A stretch of DNA of 64,000 nt from Pseudoalteromonas gelatinilytica (GCF_001641615.1 NZ_LRRU01000016.1:62001-126000); one strand, 5' to 3'. Numbered from the stretch's first letter, positions 26,460 through 36,529 are shown. Made by a program: numbers and translations. The notes: generated by a model not told the origin, from the sequence alone.

Positions 26460-28054
26460 TACTTGATCTCCGGCGGTGTTTCAAAGGTATGATAAGGCGC
26501 AGGAGAATCAACCTCCCATTCCAGACCTTCGGCACCTTCCCATACTTTGGCAGGTGCTTTTTCGCCCCCTCTGGCGCACTTGAATACCACCAGCACAAAC
26601 AACAGTTGCGATAGCCCAAATGCAAAGCCACCAATACTGATAATGGCGTTAAAATCAGCAAACTGCAGAGCATAGTCAGGGATACGACGTGGCATACCCG
26701 CAAGGCCAACAAAATGCATAGGGAAGAACAATACGTTGACACTAATTAGCGATAGCCAGAAATGCCATTTCGCTAGTGTTTCGTTGTACATGTTGCCTGT
26801 CCATTTTGGTAGCCAGTAATAAGCTCCCGCCATAATTGAGAACACGGCGCCTGTTACTAACACATAATGGAAATGTGCCACCACAAAGTAGGTATCGTGA
26901 TACTGGAAGTCAGCCGGAGTAATCGCGAGCATCAAGCCAGAGAAACCACCCAAAGTGAACAACACGATAAAGGCGATGGCAAACATCATCGGAATTTCAA
27001 AACTAATTGAGCCGCGCCACATAGTAGCCACCCAATTAAACACCTTAACCCCTGTGGGTACCGAAATGAGCATAGTTGCGTACATGAAGAACAGCTCACC
27101 GGCTACAGGCATCCCGGTAGTAAACATATGGTGTGCCCACACAATAAAACTCAAAAGAGCAATCGATGAGGTTGCATACACCATAGAAGCGTAGCCAAAT
27201 AACTTTTTGCGTGAAAAGGTTGGCACAATAGTCGAAATAATACCAAAGGCCGGCAAAATCATGATGTACACTTCAGGGTGACCGAAGAACCAGAAGATAT
27301 GCTGGAACATCACGGGGTCGCCCCCTCCTGCGGCATCAAAAAAGCTCGTTGCAAAGTATTTATCGGTCAACACCATTGTGACCGCCCCTGCTAAAACAGG
27401 CATTACAGCAATTAACAAAAATGCGGTGATTAACCAAGTCCAGACAAACAGTGGCAGTTTCATCCACGTCATACCGGGCGCTCTTAGATTGACGATAGTC
27501 ACGATAACGTTAATCGCCCCCATAATTGAGCTGATACCCATGATATGTACGGCAAATACAAATAGTGCAGTGTTATCGTTACTGTAAGTGGTGGAAAGTG
27601 GTGCGTAGAATGTCCAGCCAAATGCAGGACCGCCCCCCGGCATGAGTAAAGAAGCTAGCAGGATTAAAAATGCGAAAGGTAATATCCAAAAGCTCCAGTT
27701 GTTCATGCGCGGCAGCGCCATATCAGGTGCACCAATCATCATAGGCACCATCCAGTTAGCAAGCCCAGTAAATGCGGGCATAACAGCACCAAACACCATG
27801 ATCAAACCATGTACCGTGGTCATTTGGTTAAAAAAGTGCGGATCGACTAACTGTAATCCTGGCTGAAATAATTCAGCGCGGATCACCATAGCCATCGCTC
27901 CACCAATCAAGAACATGGTAAGAGAAAAGATCAGGTATAAACTCCCAATGTCTTTATGATTGGTGGTGTAAAGCCAACGCTTAAACCCTTTCGCAGGATG
28001 ATGATGGTCGTGATGCGCATGCCCTGTTGCTTGCTCATTAATAACGTTACTCAT
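26459..28054 (-). CDS. ctaD: Cytochrome c oxidase subunit I
   Basis: The catalytic subunit holding heme a, heme a3 and CuB. The 531-residue, twelve-helix protein shows the CuB/heme motifs: [17 protein letters not shown] (His-Pro-Glu-Val-Tyr, with the cross-linked His-Tyr pair), [12 protein letters not shown], and [17 protein letters not shown] with the heme histidines. A His-rich N-terminus (HAHHDHHH) is noticeable. It overlaps coxB and ctaG by one base on each side, implying strict co-translation. Confidence 0.98.
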   Translation of the reverse strand: MSNVINEQATGHAHHDHHHPAKGFKRWLYTTNHKDIGSLYLIFSLTMFLIGGAMAMVIRAELFQPGLQLVDPHFFNQMTTVHGLIMVFGAVMPAFTGLANWMVPMMIGAPDMALPRMNNWSFWILPFAFLILLASLLMPGGGPAFGWTFYAPLSTTYSNDNTALFVFAVHIMGISSIMGAINVIVTIVNLRAPGMTWMKLPLFVWTWLITAFLLIAVMPVLAGAVTMVLTDKYFATSFFDAAGGGDPVMFQHIFWFFGHPEVYIMILPAFGIISTIVPTFSRKKLFGYASMVYATSSIALLSFIVWAHHMFTTGMPVAGELFFMYATMLISVPTGVKVFNWVATMWRGSISFEIPMMFAIAFIVLFTLGGFSGLMLAITPADFQYHDTYFVVAHFHYVLVTGAVFSIMAGAYYWLPKWTGNMYNETLAKWHFWLSLISVNVLFFPMHFVGLAGMPRRIPDYALQFADFNAIISIGGFAFGLSQLLFVLVVFKCARGGEKAPAKVWEGAEGLEWEVDSPAPYHTFETPPEIK

Positions 28055-29196
28055 TATTTCGCCTCCGCTGCTGCATCAATCGCGGCTTGAATTTGACTCG
28101 GTTGGATCACATCGCCTGTATCATTACCCCATGCATTTCGCTTATAGGTAATAACCGCAGCAAGTTGCTTAATTGAAAGCTGCTTATCAAACGCTTGCAT
28201 CGCCGTACCAGGGCGGCCATGTAACACAACATCAATGTGGTCTTTCACATCACCTAACACGATTGGGCTGCCTTTCAACGCAGGAAACACGCCTGGCAAC
28301 CCCATACCTGTTGGCTGATGACAAGCGGCACAACTAGCCATGTAGACTTGCTCACCCAAGGTCATGAGCTCTTCTTTTGGTAATGTTTGATCGAGTAAAG
28401 CTGCATCAGCGGCTGCTGCATTGGCTTTTTCTTGTTTGGCATCAGCAAGCCAATTAGCAAACTCATCTTCAGGAAGGGCTTTCACTACAACGGGCATAAA
28501 GCCATGATCTTTACCGCATAACTCTGCGCATTGACCACGATACACACCCGGCTCGTTAATACGAGTCCACGCTTCATTAATAAACCCTGGGTTTGCGTCC
28601 TTTTTAACCGCAAAGTCAGGCACCCACCACGAATGAATCACATCGTCAGAGGTCATTAAAAAGCGAACTTTTTTATTGATAGGCAGTACCAAGGGTTTAT
28701 CAACTTCAAGCAAATAATGCTCAGTTTTTTCTGCTTGGTTGTCTATTTGATCTTTCGGTGTAGCTAGAATTGAGTAGTAGGCAATATCTTCACCCATGTA
28801 CTCGTAATGCCATTTCCATTGCGAGCCAGTCACTTTAATTGTGATATCGGCTTTAGAGGCATCTTCCATAGCAATGAGGGTTTTTGTTGCAGGCACAGCC
28901 ATCGCGATTAGTATAACAAACGGAATGGCAGTCCAAAGTATTTCAACTTTTGTACTTTCATGAAATTGGGCTGGCTTAGCCCCTTTAGATTTACGGTGGT
29001 GTATTAAAGCCCAAAACATCACCGCAAAAACGATGATGCCAATCACACAACAGATAATAAATATCGTCATGTGTAACTCATAAACATTATTACTTATATC
29101 AGTCACCCCTTTACGCATATTGAATTGGCTGTTTGCCAATGCAAATTGCACAGGTGCGAGTAATATAAGCCACAAGGCGTAACGCAGTTTACCCAT
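28054..29196 (-). CDS. coxB: Cytochrome c oxidase subunit II fused to cytochrome c
   Basis: Carries the CuA electron entry site. After a signal peptide (about 1-21) come two membrane helices, then the cupredoxin domain with CuA ligands His188, Cys223, Cys227 and His231 ([15 protein letters not shown]). A C-terminal cytochrome c domain with heme motif CAACH at 289-293 is fused on, a form found in caa3-type enzymes. It heads the oxidase operon and AAAGGAG lies just upstream of the ATG. Confidence 0.97.
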   Translation of the reverse strand: MGKLRYALWLILLAPVQFALANSQFNMRKGVTDISNNVYELHMTIFIICCVIGIIVFAVMFWALIHHRKSKGAKPAQFHESTKVEILWTAIPFVILIAMAVPATKTLIAMEDASKADITIKVTGSQWKWHYEYMGEDIAYYSILATPKDQIDNQAEKTEHYLLEVDKPLVLPINKKVRFLMTSDDVIHSWWVPDFAVKKDANPGFINEAWTRINEPGVYRGQCAELCGKDHGFMPVVVKALPEDEFANWLADAKQEKANAAAADAALLDQTLPKEELMTLGEQVYMASCAACHQPTGMGLPGVFPALKGSPIVLGDVKDHIDVVLHGRPGTAMQAFDKQLSIKQLAAVITYKRNAWGNDTGDVIQPSQIQAAIDAAAEAK

Positions 29197-29637
29197 GTGA
29201 CGGCTCCTTTAAATGCTATTGCAAGACGCAAAGCGAAAAGGCGTTACAGCAAGGTGCCCATTCGTATTTTTATTGTTTAGAGCGAATTCGTATCATCACG
29301 ACGCAATGAAATGATACAAGCCCGTTGTATAACTCCCTGACACGTTTAGGTGTGTCAATTTCGTAAATAGGTGTTAATACAATGTACTAACCAATTAGTT
29401 AAAAAATGAGCAATAAGCAAGTTTTAGTGATAATAAATGTTTATTTTGGTGCAAAAATAACAACTATAATCAGCGCGTTATTTAATGTTTAGGCGTACAA
29501 ACAAAATACAAAAAGAGAGGGAAACTGCGCCATATAAGGCTTTAAATGATGAGTAAGGATTCACAAATCCTAATTAAGTAGCAAAATTTCGATGGTGCAC
29601 CAAATTAAGTCAATTTAATGCACCAAGTTGGGAACAC
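29197..29637. other. Intergenic region between coxB and lexA
   Basis: 441 bases without a gene. It should hold the cox operon promoter (minus strand) but I could not fix one: a TTGACA-like box on the minus strand has its best -10 candidate at poor spacing. Two inverted repeats stand near the coxB end: GTATCAT/ATGATAC (29290-29317) and TGACAC/GTGTCA (29338-29357). Near the lexA end is a long hairpin (listed separately). The middle is AT-rich and featureless. Confidence 0.5.
29594..29624 (-). other. Long hairpin downstream of lexA
   Basis: On the minus strand this 31-base element folds into a continuous 13-bp stem around the loop GACTT, using two G-U pairs in the middle (stem outer part GGTGCA/TGCACC). 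It begins 13 bases past the lexA stop codon. There is no U run behind it, so it is unlikely to be an ordinary intrinsic terminator; it may protect the lexA mRNA 3' end or act with a termination factor. Confidence 0.5.
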
Positions 29638-30255
29638 TTACATCCAGTCAGCGTTTCGAATAACCCCTACCGCTAATCCTTCGATATTGAACGATTCGTG
29701 CTCTAGGTCAACTTCAATAGGTGAAAACTCTTCGTTCTCAGCGTGTAAAAATACTTTTCGGCCAGCTTTTTCTAAACGCTTAACAGTCACGTCTTCATCA
29801 ACTCGTGCAACAACAACTTGGCCATTTTCAGCAACTTGTGTTCTATGTACTGCAAGTAAATCACCGTCCATGATGCCAATGTCTTTCATACTCATGCCAT
29901 TTACACGCAGTAAGAAATCAGCGGCAGGCTTAAATAACGACGGATCAACTTGGCAATGGCTTTCAACATGCTCTTGGGCCAAAATAGGTTCGCCCGCTGC
30001 AACACGGCCAATTAAAGGTAAACCTAATTGCTCTGGTTCATCTTCTTCGATTAATTGAATACCACGACTCGCCCCAGGCTTCATTTTGATCATGCCTTTT
30101 TTTGCCAGTGCTTTTAGGTGCTCTTCAGCGGCATTGGCACTTTTAAAACCCAATGTTTGAGCTATTTCAGCACGCGTTGGTGGCATGCCTGTATCTTTAA
30201 TAAAGACTTTAATGAGTTCTAAAATTTGCGATTGGCGTTTAGTTAATGGGCGCAT
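29638..30255 (-). CDS. lexA: SOS repressor LexA
   Basis: Represses DNA-damage genes and cleaves itself when RecA is active. The 205 residues have an N-terminal winged helix (1-70), the autocleavage bond Ala87-Gly88 in GRVAAGEP, and the catalytic pair Ser122 (NGMSMKD) and Lys159 (VTVKRLE). Two SOS boxes lie directly upstream, as expected for self-repression. Confidence 0.98.
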   Translation of the reverse strand: MRPLTKRQSQILELIKVFIKDTGMPPTRAEIAQTLGFKSANAAEEHLKALAKKGMIKMKPGASRGIQLIEEDEPEQLGLPLIGRVAAGEPILAQEHVESHCQVDPSLFKPAADFLLRVNGMSMKDIGIMDGDLLAVHRTQVAENGQVVVARVDEDVTVKRLEKAGRKVFLHAENEEFSPIEVDLEHESFNIEGLAVGVIRNADWM

Positions 30256-30259
30256 ACAA

Positions 30260-30275
30260 CTGGTTTTCCATACAG
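30260..30275 (-). promoter_or_regulatory. Second SOS box (LexA operator) of lexA
   Basis: On the minus strand CTGTATGGAAAACCAG fits CTG-N10-CAG, weaker than the neighbouring box. It ends 4 bases before the lexA start codon. Its centre lies 25 bp from that of the first box, as in the tandem lexA operators of enteric bacteria. Confidence 0.7.
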
Positions 30276-30284
30276 TACATTTAA

Positions 30285-30300
30285 CTGTGAGTATATACAG
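30285..30300 (-). promoter_or_regulatory. First SOS box (LexA operator) of lexA
   Basis: On the minus strand CTGTATATACTCACAG matches the gammaproteobacterial SOS consensus CTGT-N8-ACAG fully and, from memory, equals one of the two E. coli lexA boxes. It lies 30 bases upstream of the lexA start and would also lie upstream of the divergent thioesterase gene. Confidence 0.92.
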
Positions 30301-30415
30301 TTATCTGAAAATCGCAAATTTAATTAACACTGTCATATTGCTACAAAACTTACATTGAACCTCACTCTAAGATGCCATAAGGTATTAGCTTTAATTAGCA
30401 GGCTAAGGAAACACA

Positions 30416-30853
30416 ATGAGCATTTGGCACCACCCAATCACGCTAGAGCTATGTAAAGAATTGGAGCAAGGGATCACCGGGCAAGGCACTTTAATGAAAA
30501 CCATGGGTATTGAAGTGACAGAAATTGGCGATGACTATTTAGTGGCGACGATGCCTGCCATCCCAGAACATCATAACCCTATGGGCATGGTACATGGCGG
30601 AGCAAACGTTGTGTTAGCCGAGACAGTGGCAAGCTATGCAGCCAACTTTGTTGTTGATTTCAATAAATTCTACGCTGTTGGCCAAGAGATTAATGCCAAC
30701 CATATGAAAGCATCACGTAAGGGAGTTTTAACTGCAACGGCTAGACCGCTGCATTTAGGAAAGCGCACCTCTGTTTGGGATATTAAAATTACCAATGCCG
30801 CAGGAGAGCTATGCTGCGTATCAAGAATGACCGCAGCGGTAGTAGAGCGCTAA
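30416..30853 (+). CDS. Hotdog-fold acyl-CoA thioesterase (PaaI/YdiI type)
   Basis: A 145-residue hotdog thioesterase. The conserved HHNPMGMVHGGANVVLAETVAS includes the catalytic-loop His and the Glu of the YdiI/PaaI branch, followed by the nucleotide-binding-like strand pattern VGQEINANHMKASRKGVLTA. It may hydrolyse 1,4-dihydroxy-2-naphthoyl-CoA or other acyl-CoAs; the exact substrate cannot be told. AGGAAA lies 6 bases before the start. It is divergent from lexA. Confidence 0.87.
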   Translation: MSIWHHPITLELCKELEQGITGQGTLMKTMGIEVTEIGDDYLVATMPAIPEHHNPMGMVHGGANVVLAETVASYAANFVVDFNKFYAVGQEINANHMKASRKGVLTATARPLHLGKRTSVWDIKITNAAGELCCVSRMTAAVVER

Positions 30854-30860
30854 ATTCGAC

Positions 30861-31241
30861 CTATTTTTCAACAGGATAAATAGTAATTTCAATCCCTGCG
30901 CCAATTGCTGAGATACGTAACAAGGTATCGGCATGCAGGGGTTGATTAAAGCATTTTGGCGAATTACCTGATTCAAAACCTATATCAAATGTTCGTTTTG
31001 AGCACGATAACCACTGTTTTAATGCATTGCGCGAGCAAGACTCAATAAGCTCGCAAAGCTGGTTAATCGCTTTATCTGGAGAGCTGATATCTGCGGTTGC
31101 TTCAATCCGTGCTAGTTGGCGGTATTCATCTTGGTCATAATGTAAAACCATGGCGTTTTTCTTCAAATCAGCAACAAGCGCACTAATATCGTGCTTTGAT
31201 TCAAGCTCCAGATCTACATTTAAAAATTGAATTTCCGACAT
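30861..31241 (-). CDS. Hypothetical cytoplasmic protein
   Basis: A 126-residue protein that I do not recognise. It has no signal peptide or membrane segment. The alternating pattern (MSEIQFLNVDLELES, LLRISAIGAGIEITIYPVE) suggests an alpha/beta fold with edge strands at both ends and a central helical part (DKAINQLCELIESC). It converges with the thioesterase gene, 7 bases apart, and stands alone. Confidence 0.65.
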   Translation of the reverse strand: MSEIQFLNVDLELESKHDISALVADLKKNAMVLHYDQDEYRQLARIEATADISSPDKAINQLCELIESCSRNALKQWLSCSKRTFDIGFESGNSPKCFNQPLHADTLLRISAIGAGIEITIYPVEK

Positions 31242-31399
31242 ACTCTCGTTTTTACCCTCTATTGATATCGACTGAAACTTTAACTCAGTTTTGTATATAT
31301 ACCAAATCTAGAATACAGTTAATGCGACATTATGCCGCATTGGCAATACAGTTAAACAACTTAAAATAGCACCCATACAACAATAATAACGGGGTAATA

Positions 31400-32125
31400 A
31401 TGAATAAACGCATGTTCAAGTATGCTCGTAAAGGGCATAAATGGCTTGGCTACTTGCTCGCTTTACAGATCTTCTTTTGGCTCTTAGGTGGGCTGGTAAT
31501 GAGCTCATTACCGCTTGAAAAAGTGCATGGTAAACATTTGGCTAATCGCAGTTTAAGTAGCCCATTTATAGTGTCAGACTACCCTGCTTCGATTGATAAA
31601 ATAACCGCGCAATTTGAGCAAATCGAAGGTATTAAATATAGCCATTTTTTAAACACCCCGATTATAGAAGTCACCACCCCTCGCGGTGTCTTCAATTTTG
31701 ATGGTAGAACGGGTGATAAAATGCCTACTCCAAATGAAGCTCAAATCATTGAAAATGCACAAGCTCATCTGCTTATTGATGCTAACATGACTCAAGCGCA
31801 GCTATTACCAAATGGGCCAAGAGAAGTCGGTCACAAAGCCAATGTTTGGCAAGTAAGCTTTGATGATTGGCTAACAACCACCTTATATCTAGATAGCCAA
31901 ACCGGTAACGTTATTACTGTGCGCAGCACCCTGTGGCGCATTTTCGACTTTTTCTGGATGCTGCACATTATGGATTATGATGAGCGAGAAAACTTTAACA
32001 ATCCATTGCTTATCAGCTTCTCAGCCACCAGCGTGCTGTTTTGTATAACTGGGATTATTTTGTTACTGCAAAACATTCGTTTAAAGCGTAAAAAACCAGC
32101 TATACGTGCTGGTCAATCAAAATAG
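31400..32125 (+). CDS. PepSY domain membrane protein
   Basis: A 241-residue inner-membrane protein with two membrane helices (about 15-34 and 205-227) flanking a periplasmic PepSY-type domain (WQVSFDDWLTTTLYLDSQTGNVITVRS). The N-terminal RKGHKWLGYLLALQIFFWLLGGLVMS is typical of PepSY-associated helices found in iron-related reductases and sensors. Function unknown. Its 3' end overlaps the convergent VOC gene by 26 bases. Confidence 0.85.
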   Translation: MNKRMFKYARKGHKWLGYLLALQIFFWLLGGLVMSSLPLEKVHGKHLANRSLSSPFIVSDYPASIDKITAQFEQIEGIKYSHFLNTPIIEVTTPRGVFNFDGRTGDKMPTPNEAQIIENAQAHLLIDANMTQAQLLPNGPREVGHKANVWQVSFDDWLTTTLYLDSQTGNVITVRSTLWRIFDFFWMLHIMDYDERENFNNPLLISFSATSVLFCITGIILLLQNIRLKRKKPAIRAGQSK

Positions 32126-32453
32126 GATTGCCGTCTGGGTCGGTGATAATAAAACTCGCGTCACCGGCCTTTTGTATCTCTAACCCCTGTTGCTGAAAAC
32201 GTGTCGCTAATTGCTCAAAAGTAGCAAACTCAGTCAGCGCCTCAGCGTTTTGATCCCATCCGGGGTTAAATGTCAGCATGGTTTTATCAAACATGCCTTG
32301 GAACAAACCAATTAAATGTTCACCGTTTTTCATGATCAACCAATGTTGTTCAATCTCCCCAGCAAACTCTTTAAATCCTAGCTTTTCATAAAACTGCTTT
32401 GAAGCATGGATATCTTTTACATTTAAACTCACAGAAAAGGCACCTAATAACAT
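32100..32453 (-). CDS. VOC (glyoxalase/bleomycin-resistance) family protein
   Basis: A 117-residue protein with the paired beta-alpha-beta-beta-beta units of the vicinal oxygen chelate superfamily (AFSVSLNVKDIHASKQFYEKLGF ... FIITDPDGNPILIDQHV). The C-terminal DPDGNPILI is typical; metal ligands are not obvious, so it may be a non-catalytic or still unassigned member. Confidence 0.85.
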   Translation of the reverse strand: MLLGAFSVSLNVKDIHASKQFYEKLGFKEFAGEIEQHWLIMKNGEHLIGLFQGMFDKTMLTFNPGWDQNAEALTEFATFEQLATRFQQQGLEIQKAGDASFIITDPDGNPILIDQHV

Positions 32454-32563
32454 AGTTGTAATTCCTTTAATAAAAACGGCCTAACAACTATAGCTGAGTT
32501 GAAATACTTTTCCTTTTTAGAATAGTCACTCTAAAATAACCGTTCCTGTAGTTCACTCATGTG

Positions 32564-33223
32564 ATGGATATGCGTTTAATTTCTTTTGCTGTACTGTGCT
32601 TTTTAATCAACTTTTCTGCTTCTGCTGAGCAATTTTCTAGCTTTTCGAGCGCCAAAAAACACCTTATAAAATCGCTGCCTGAAAATAGCAAAAGCTTATA
32701 TTGTGGCTGCGACATAAAGCGACAAGGTAAAAAGCTGGTACCCGATCCAGATTCATGTGGCTATATTCCACGCAATGCCATCACCCGAGCCGGTAACGAA
32801 AATGCCCGAGCAAAAAGAATAGAATGGGAGCATATTGTGCCAGCCTGGGAATTTGGCCATCAATTACAATGCTGGCAAGATGGCGGTCGTAAAAACTGCG
32901 TAAAGGTCAGTGAAAAATTTCGTCAAATGGAGGCCGACATAAATAACCTCGCCCCCGCAATTGGCGAGATAAATGCAGACCGTTCAAACTTTCGCTATGG
33001 GATGGTGACAACATCAAGCGCAAGTTACGGTGCTTGCCCAGTAAAAATCGATTTTAAACAACGTGTATTTGAGCCGCCAATTTATGCAAGAAAGCAAATA
33101 GCCGATACCTATTTCTATATGCAAAAAACCTATGGCTTAAAGATATCTGACAAACAACACAAACTGTTTGAATCATGGCAAAAGCTTGAAATAGCTGAAA
33201 TAAGCAACCGTAAGTCCCTGTAA
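32564..33223 (+). CDS. Endonuclease I (EndA/Dns family), exported
   Basis: A periplasmic or secreted nonspecific nuclease of 219 residues. The signal peptide ends at FSASAEQ. The nuclease core shows the catalytic region RIEWEHIVPAWEFGHQLQCW and NLAPAIGEINADRSNFRY, with several cysteines for disulfides. Starts at 32564 or 32570 are both possible; no strong ribosome site separates them. In relatives such nucleases recycle extracellular DNA. Confidence 0.92.
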   Translation: MDMRLISFAVLCFLINFSASAEQFSSFSSAKKHLIKSLPENSKSLYCGCDIKRQGKKLVPDPDSCGYIPRNAITRAGNENARAKRIEWEHIVPAWEFGHQLQCWQDGGRKNCVKVSEKFRQMEADINNLAPAIGEINADRSNFRYGMVTTSSASYGACPVKIDFKQRVFEPPIYARKQIADTYFYMQKTYGLKISDKQHKLFESWQKLEIAEISNRKSL

Positions 33224-33322
33224 TTATTTGCACATTTTTTTACATGCAGGGTTAAACAACTGGTTGCTTTAAAAGTAAGTAATTGTTAGTTTTTAAACAA
33301 TTCATACAAGAAAGGAAGCACC

Positions 33323-34945
33323 ATGTTTAAAAATACCAAACTCGCTTTAGCTGTCTTCTTAGCGGCTTCAGGCATGTCTTTATCTGGCTGTGGCGGCGGT
33401 GGCTCATCAAGCAATACCGATACGACTAATCCGCCACCAACAACGACAGAACCCACTTGGACAGCTGGCACCTTTGCCGCATCAAGTGAATTTAAAGATC
33501 AGTGCGCCGTACCGCGTACTGGTAATGATCCGTATAACGATAATCAACCTTACCCAGATACCGCTGGCTCTGAGTTTACTGAGAAGATGTGGCTACGTTC
33601 ATGGAGTGATGAAACCTATCTTTGGTACGATGAAATAGAAGATAACGACCCAGATAACTTCAGCTCTGTCGCCGCTTATTTTGATCAATTAAAAACCTTC
33701 GAAACAACAGACTCAGGAGCTTATAAAGACAATTTTCACTTTAGTGTGCCAACTGAAGACTATTTTCAAGAGTCTCAATCAGGCGTAGTTTCAGGCTATG
33801 GAATCAACTGGGCTTTAATTAGTGGCACACCTCCTCGTGACTTACGAGTTGCTTATTTAGAAGATGACTCCCCTGCCGCTAATGCAGGCTTACAACGAGG
33901 CGATCGCGTTATTTTAGTGGATGGTGTCAGTATTGATACAAATACGGAATCAGGTATTGATACATTAAATGAAGCTTTATTTGGGCCAACCGCTGGCGAT
34001 ACACATACCTTCAAGGTAATTAGTAATGATGAGACAGAAAAAACATTCTCTTTAGTGGCTGGTAATATCACCCAAACACCGGTACAGAATGTCGATACTA
34101 TTACCACAGAAGGTGGCAATAAAGTTGGCTACATGCAGTTTAACAGCCATATAAGTATTGCCCAGCCTGAGCTGATAAGTGCTGTGAAAAAGTTCAAAGC
34201 CGACAACATTGACGAGCTTGTCATCGACCTTAGATACAATGGCGGTGGCTTATTAGCGCTTTCATCACAACTTGCCTATATGATTGCAGGTCCTGCCAAT
34301 ACGAGTGACTATTTTTACTATCAAATCATTGAAAATGACAAACAGACCGAGAGCGATCCATACCCGTTTATTGATGTTGAAATCGATTATTCTACTTTCG
34401 AGGGAACGAATAACACGCTCCCTGACTTAAACTTATCGAAAGTCTATGTACTCAGTACAGCAAACACTTGTTCGGCATCAGAAGCCCTAATCAATGGCTT
34501 AAATGGTATTGATGCTGAAGTTATTTTAATTGGCGGGACAACGTGTGGTAAACCATATGGTTTTACCCCAACACATAACTGTGCGACGACTTACTATACA
34601 ATTCAGTTTACTGGTACCAATTACAAGGGCTTTGGTGAATACTCAGACGGCTTAGTACCGACTCCTACACCACAATTTGCTGCCGATGTAAAAGGCTGTG
34701 AGCTTGATGACGACTTTAATCACCAGTTAGGTGATAGTGACGAAACACTATTGAGTGCAGCACTTTATCATATCGAAAATGGTAGTTGTCCAGTGGTAGC
34801 GCAAAGTGTCACAGCTAAGCAAGCGACAACCTCATCTTATAAAGCTGATGAAACAGGTATTGCACTTAAAGCCAATACCACACTTTACAAAAATAATATG
34901 GATTTAACCCGTCCACTGCTAGCTAAGGAAGGTGATAATGAATAA
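33323..34945 (+). CDS. S41 family peptidase lipoprotein with PDZ domain
   Basis: A 540-residue lipoprotein protease of the C-terminal-processing (S41) family. The lipobox LSGC lipidates Cys23, followed by a Gly/Ser/Thr-rich linker. A PDZ domain (about 155-245, with NAGLQRGDRVILVDGVSI) precedes the S41 core. The likely nucleophile is Ser384 in TANTCSASEALING, preceded by DELVIDLRYNGGG (about 297-309). Pairs of cysteines in the core suggest an oxidizing compartment. AAGGAAG lies upstream of the ATG. A small lipoprotein gene overlaps its 3' end. Confidence 0.88.
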   Translation: MFKNTKLALAVFLAASGMSLSGCGGGGSSSNTDTTNPPPTTTEPTWTAGTFAASSEFKDQCAVPRTGNDPYNDNQPYPDTAGSEFTEKMWLRSWSDETYLWYDEIEDNDPDNFSSVAAYFDQLKTFETTDSGAYKDNFHFSVPTEDYFQESQSGVVSGYGINWALISGTPPRDLRVAYLEDDSPAANAGLQRGDRVILVDGVSIDTNTESGIDTLNEALFGPTAGDTHTFKVISNDETEKTFSLVAGNITQTPVQNVDTITTEGGNKVGYMQFNSHISIAQPELISAVKKFKADNIDELVIDLRYNGGGLLALSSQLAYMIAGPANTSDYFYYQIIENDKQTESDPYPFIDVEIDYSTFEGTNNTLPDLNLSKVYVLSTANTCSASEALINGLNGIDAEVILIGGTTCGKPYGFTPTHNCATTYYTIQFTGTNYKGFGEYSDGLVPTPTPQFAADVKGCELDDDFNHQLGDSDETLLSAALYHIENGSCPVVAQSVTAKQATTSSYKADETGIALKANTTLYKNNMDLTRPLLAKEGDNE

Positions 34946-35312
34946 AGCACTGTTATTAACCTGCACCTTACTGGCAAGCATAGCTGGCTGTAAAAGTACT
35001 CAAGCGGAGCAACCGCAAAATGCCACGCTTGTTCGGGTAAACCCGGGAGTGATTACTGAGCTACAGCAGGCTATTCAATCAGCTAAAGGCGGTGCACTGG
35101 TCACCTTAGCCGATGATGTGTTTACTAAGAGCGCAGAGTTACTGATTGATCACGGCACCAACAAAGGACCTGATGGTCTGCCAATTATGGGCGCCCATTC
35201 AATTCCTTCTGAGAAGTTTGTGTTGCAAAAAGCAGGTGAGCAATGCCTGCTTTACTACCCCAAAAAAGAGCTCCGTATTCCACTTCCTAATGTAGAGTGC
35301 GAAGTTAACTAA
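34938..35312 (+). CDS. Small hypothetical lipoprotein coupled to the S41 peptidase
   Basis: A 124-residue lipoprotein with the lipobox SIAGC. The ATG at 34938 has AAGGAAGG just upstream; it overlaps the peptidase stop by 8 bases, so translation is coupled. Central pattern VITELQQAIQSAKGGALVTLADDVFTKSAELLID and two C-terminal cysteines are the only features. It may be a partner, inhibitor or substrate of the peptidase; this is inference from the overlap. Confidence 0.7.
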   Translation: MNKALLLTCTLLASIAGCKSTQAEQPQNATLVRVNPGVITELQQAIQSAKGGALVTLADDVFTKSAELLIDHGTNKGPDGLPIMGAHSIPSEKFVLQKAGEQCLLYYPKKELRIPLPNVECEVN

Positions 35313-35314
35313 CA

Positions 35315-35342
35315 AAAAGGCGCAGCTCAAGCTGCGCCTTTT
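35315..35342. terminator. Bidirectional intrinsic terminator
   Basis: AAAAGGCGCAGC and GCTGCGCCTTTT form a GC-rich stem with loop TCAA and A/T tracts on both sides. It can stop transcripts of the S41 operon (plus strand) and of hmp (minus strand), whose stop codons lie a few bases away on either side. Confidence 0.92.
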
Positions 35343-35345
35343 ACA

Positions 35346-36509
35346 TCATAGGCTTTGGTGAGGGCCAAATACCTCATAATGAATACGCTCACTTGCAACC
35401 CCAATACTTAGCAGTTGCTCTTTTATCATTGCCATAAAGGCGATTGGGCCACACAGGTAAAAGTCACCTTTACTAATTGGTAAGCTGTCAGCAATGTCGT
35501 TTACATCCATCAAGCCCGCAAAATCACCCCCTTTGCCATCTTTAAACCAGGTAACACAATGTAATGAAGCGTGCGCGTTTTGTTGCTTTATTAAGTACTC
35601 TTTAAAGGCAAACTGCGTCTCACTGTCGCAAGCATGTAGGTAATGGATTGACTGGTTAGGGTGATTACTTAATAGTGTTTCTAGCATCGCCATCATTGGG
35701 GTTTGACCAACTCCCGCTGAAATCAATACAACAGGCGAGTCAATTTCGCGAAGCACAAAGTCGCCTGCGGGTGGGTAAATTTCTACCTCTTCCCCCTCAG
35801 TTAAGCTGTGTAGGTAGTTAGATACCAAGCCTTCTTTTTTCACGCTAATACGGTAATTACAACCATTACTTTGCTGCGATAAAGAGTATTGCCTCACTTG
35901 CGTTAAATCACTGTTTGCAGGCGTTACTTTAATCCCTAAATATTGGCCAGGTAAATACGCCACTACAGGTTTTGCATCAGCAGGCGTTAATGTGAAACTA
36001 CAAATTTGCGATGATTCCATACGTTTTTCTGTAATAGTGAAAGTACGGGTACCAAACCATCCTCCCGGCGCCTTTTTGGTTTTTTGATATAACGACATCT
36101 CCTCGTTGATACACACATCCGCTAATAATGAATAGGCTTCACGCCATGCATACTCGACCTCAGGGGTAAATTGTTCTGGCAATAACTCTTTTAAAGTCGC
36201 AATCAAATGTCCACCAACAATGGGATAATGCTCTGGCAAAATATGGTAACTGGTGTGTTTATGATTAATGCGCGCAAGCGCACCTTTTAACACTGCCAAG
36301 TTATCAATATTTGCCGCGTAAGCAGCTAAGGCATTAAACAGCGCAAATTGCTGAGAGCCCGATTGCTGATGTGTCATATTAAAAATATTTTTAAGCTCAG
36401 GGTTGTAGCTAAACATACGATCATAAAAATACTCAGTCACTTGAGGGCCTGCTTGTGCAAGTAAAGGCAAAGTACTTTTAACAATCTGGATCGTTTTTTC
36501 AGATAACAT
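35346..36509 (-). CDS. hmp: Nitric oxide dioxygenase (flavohemoglobin)
   Basis: Converts NO and O2 to nitrate. The 387 residues have an N-terminal globin (about 1-135, with proximal-heme region ALARINHKHTSYHILPEHYPIVGGHLI) followed by FAD-binding (about 150-255, RQYSLS) and NAD-binding (about 260-387, PVVLISAGVGQTPMMAMLE, FYLCGPIAFM) domains. It lies 20 bases after nnrS and is probably expressed from the same NorR-dependent promoter. Confidence 0.97.
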   Translation of the reverse strand: MLSEKTIQIVKSTLPLLAQAGPQVTEYFYDRMFSYNPELKNIFNMTHQQSGSQQFALFNALAAYAANIDNLAVLKGALARINHKHTSYHILPEHYPIVGGHLIATLKELLPEQFTPEVEYAWREAYSLLADVCINEEMSLYQKTKKAPGGWFGTRTFTITEKRMESSQICSFTLTPADAKPVVAYLPGQYLGIKVTPANSDLTQVRQYSLSQQSNGCNYRISVKKEGLVSNYLHSLTEGEEVEIYPPAGDFVLREIDSPVVLISAGVGQTPMMAMLETLLSNHPNQSIHYLHACDSETQFAFKEYLIKQQNAHASLHCVTWFKDGKGGDFAGLMDVNDIADSLPISKGDFYLCGPIAFMAMIKEQLLSIGVASERIHYEVFGPHQSL

Positions 36510-36529
36510 AGTTTTTCCTATTGGAGAGA

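Noticed and set aside
29594-29624. The lexA hairpin as an intrinsic terminator
   Set aside because: No run of T follows the stem on the lexA strand.
29618-30058. An open frame of 146 codons on the plus strand across lexA
   Set aside because: It is antisense to the catalytic half of lexA; lexA has operators, start and all key residues.
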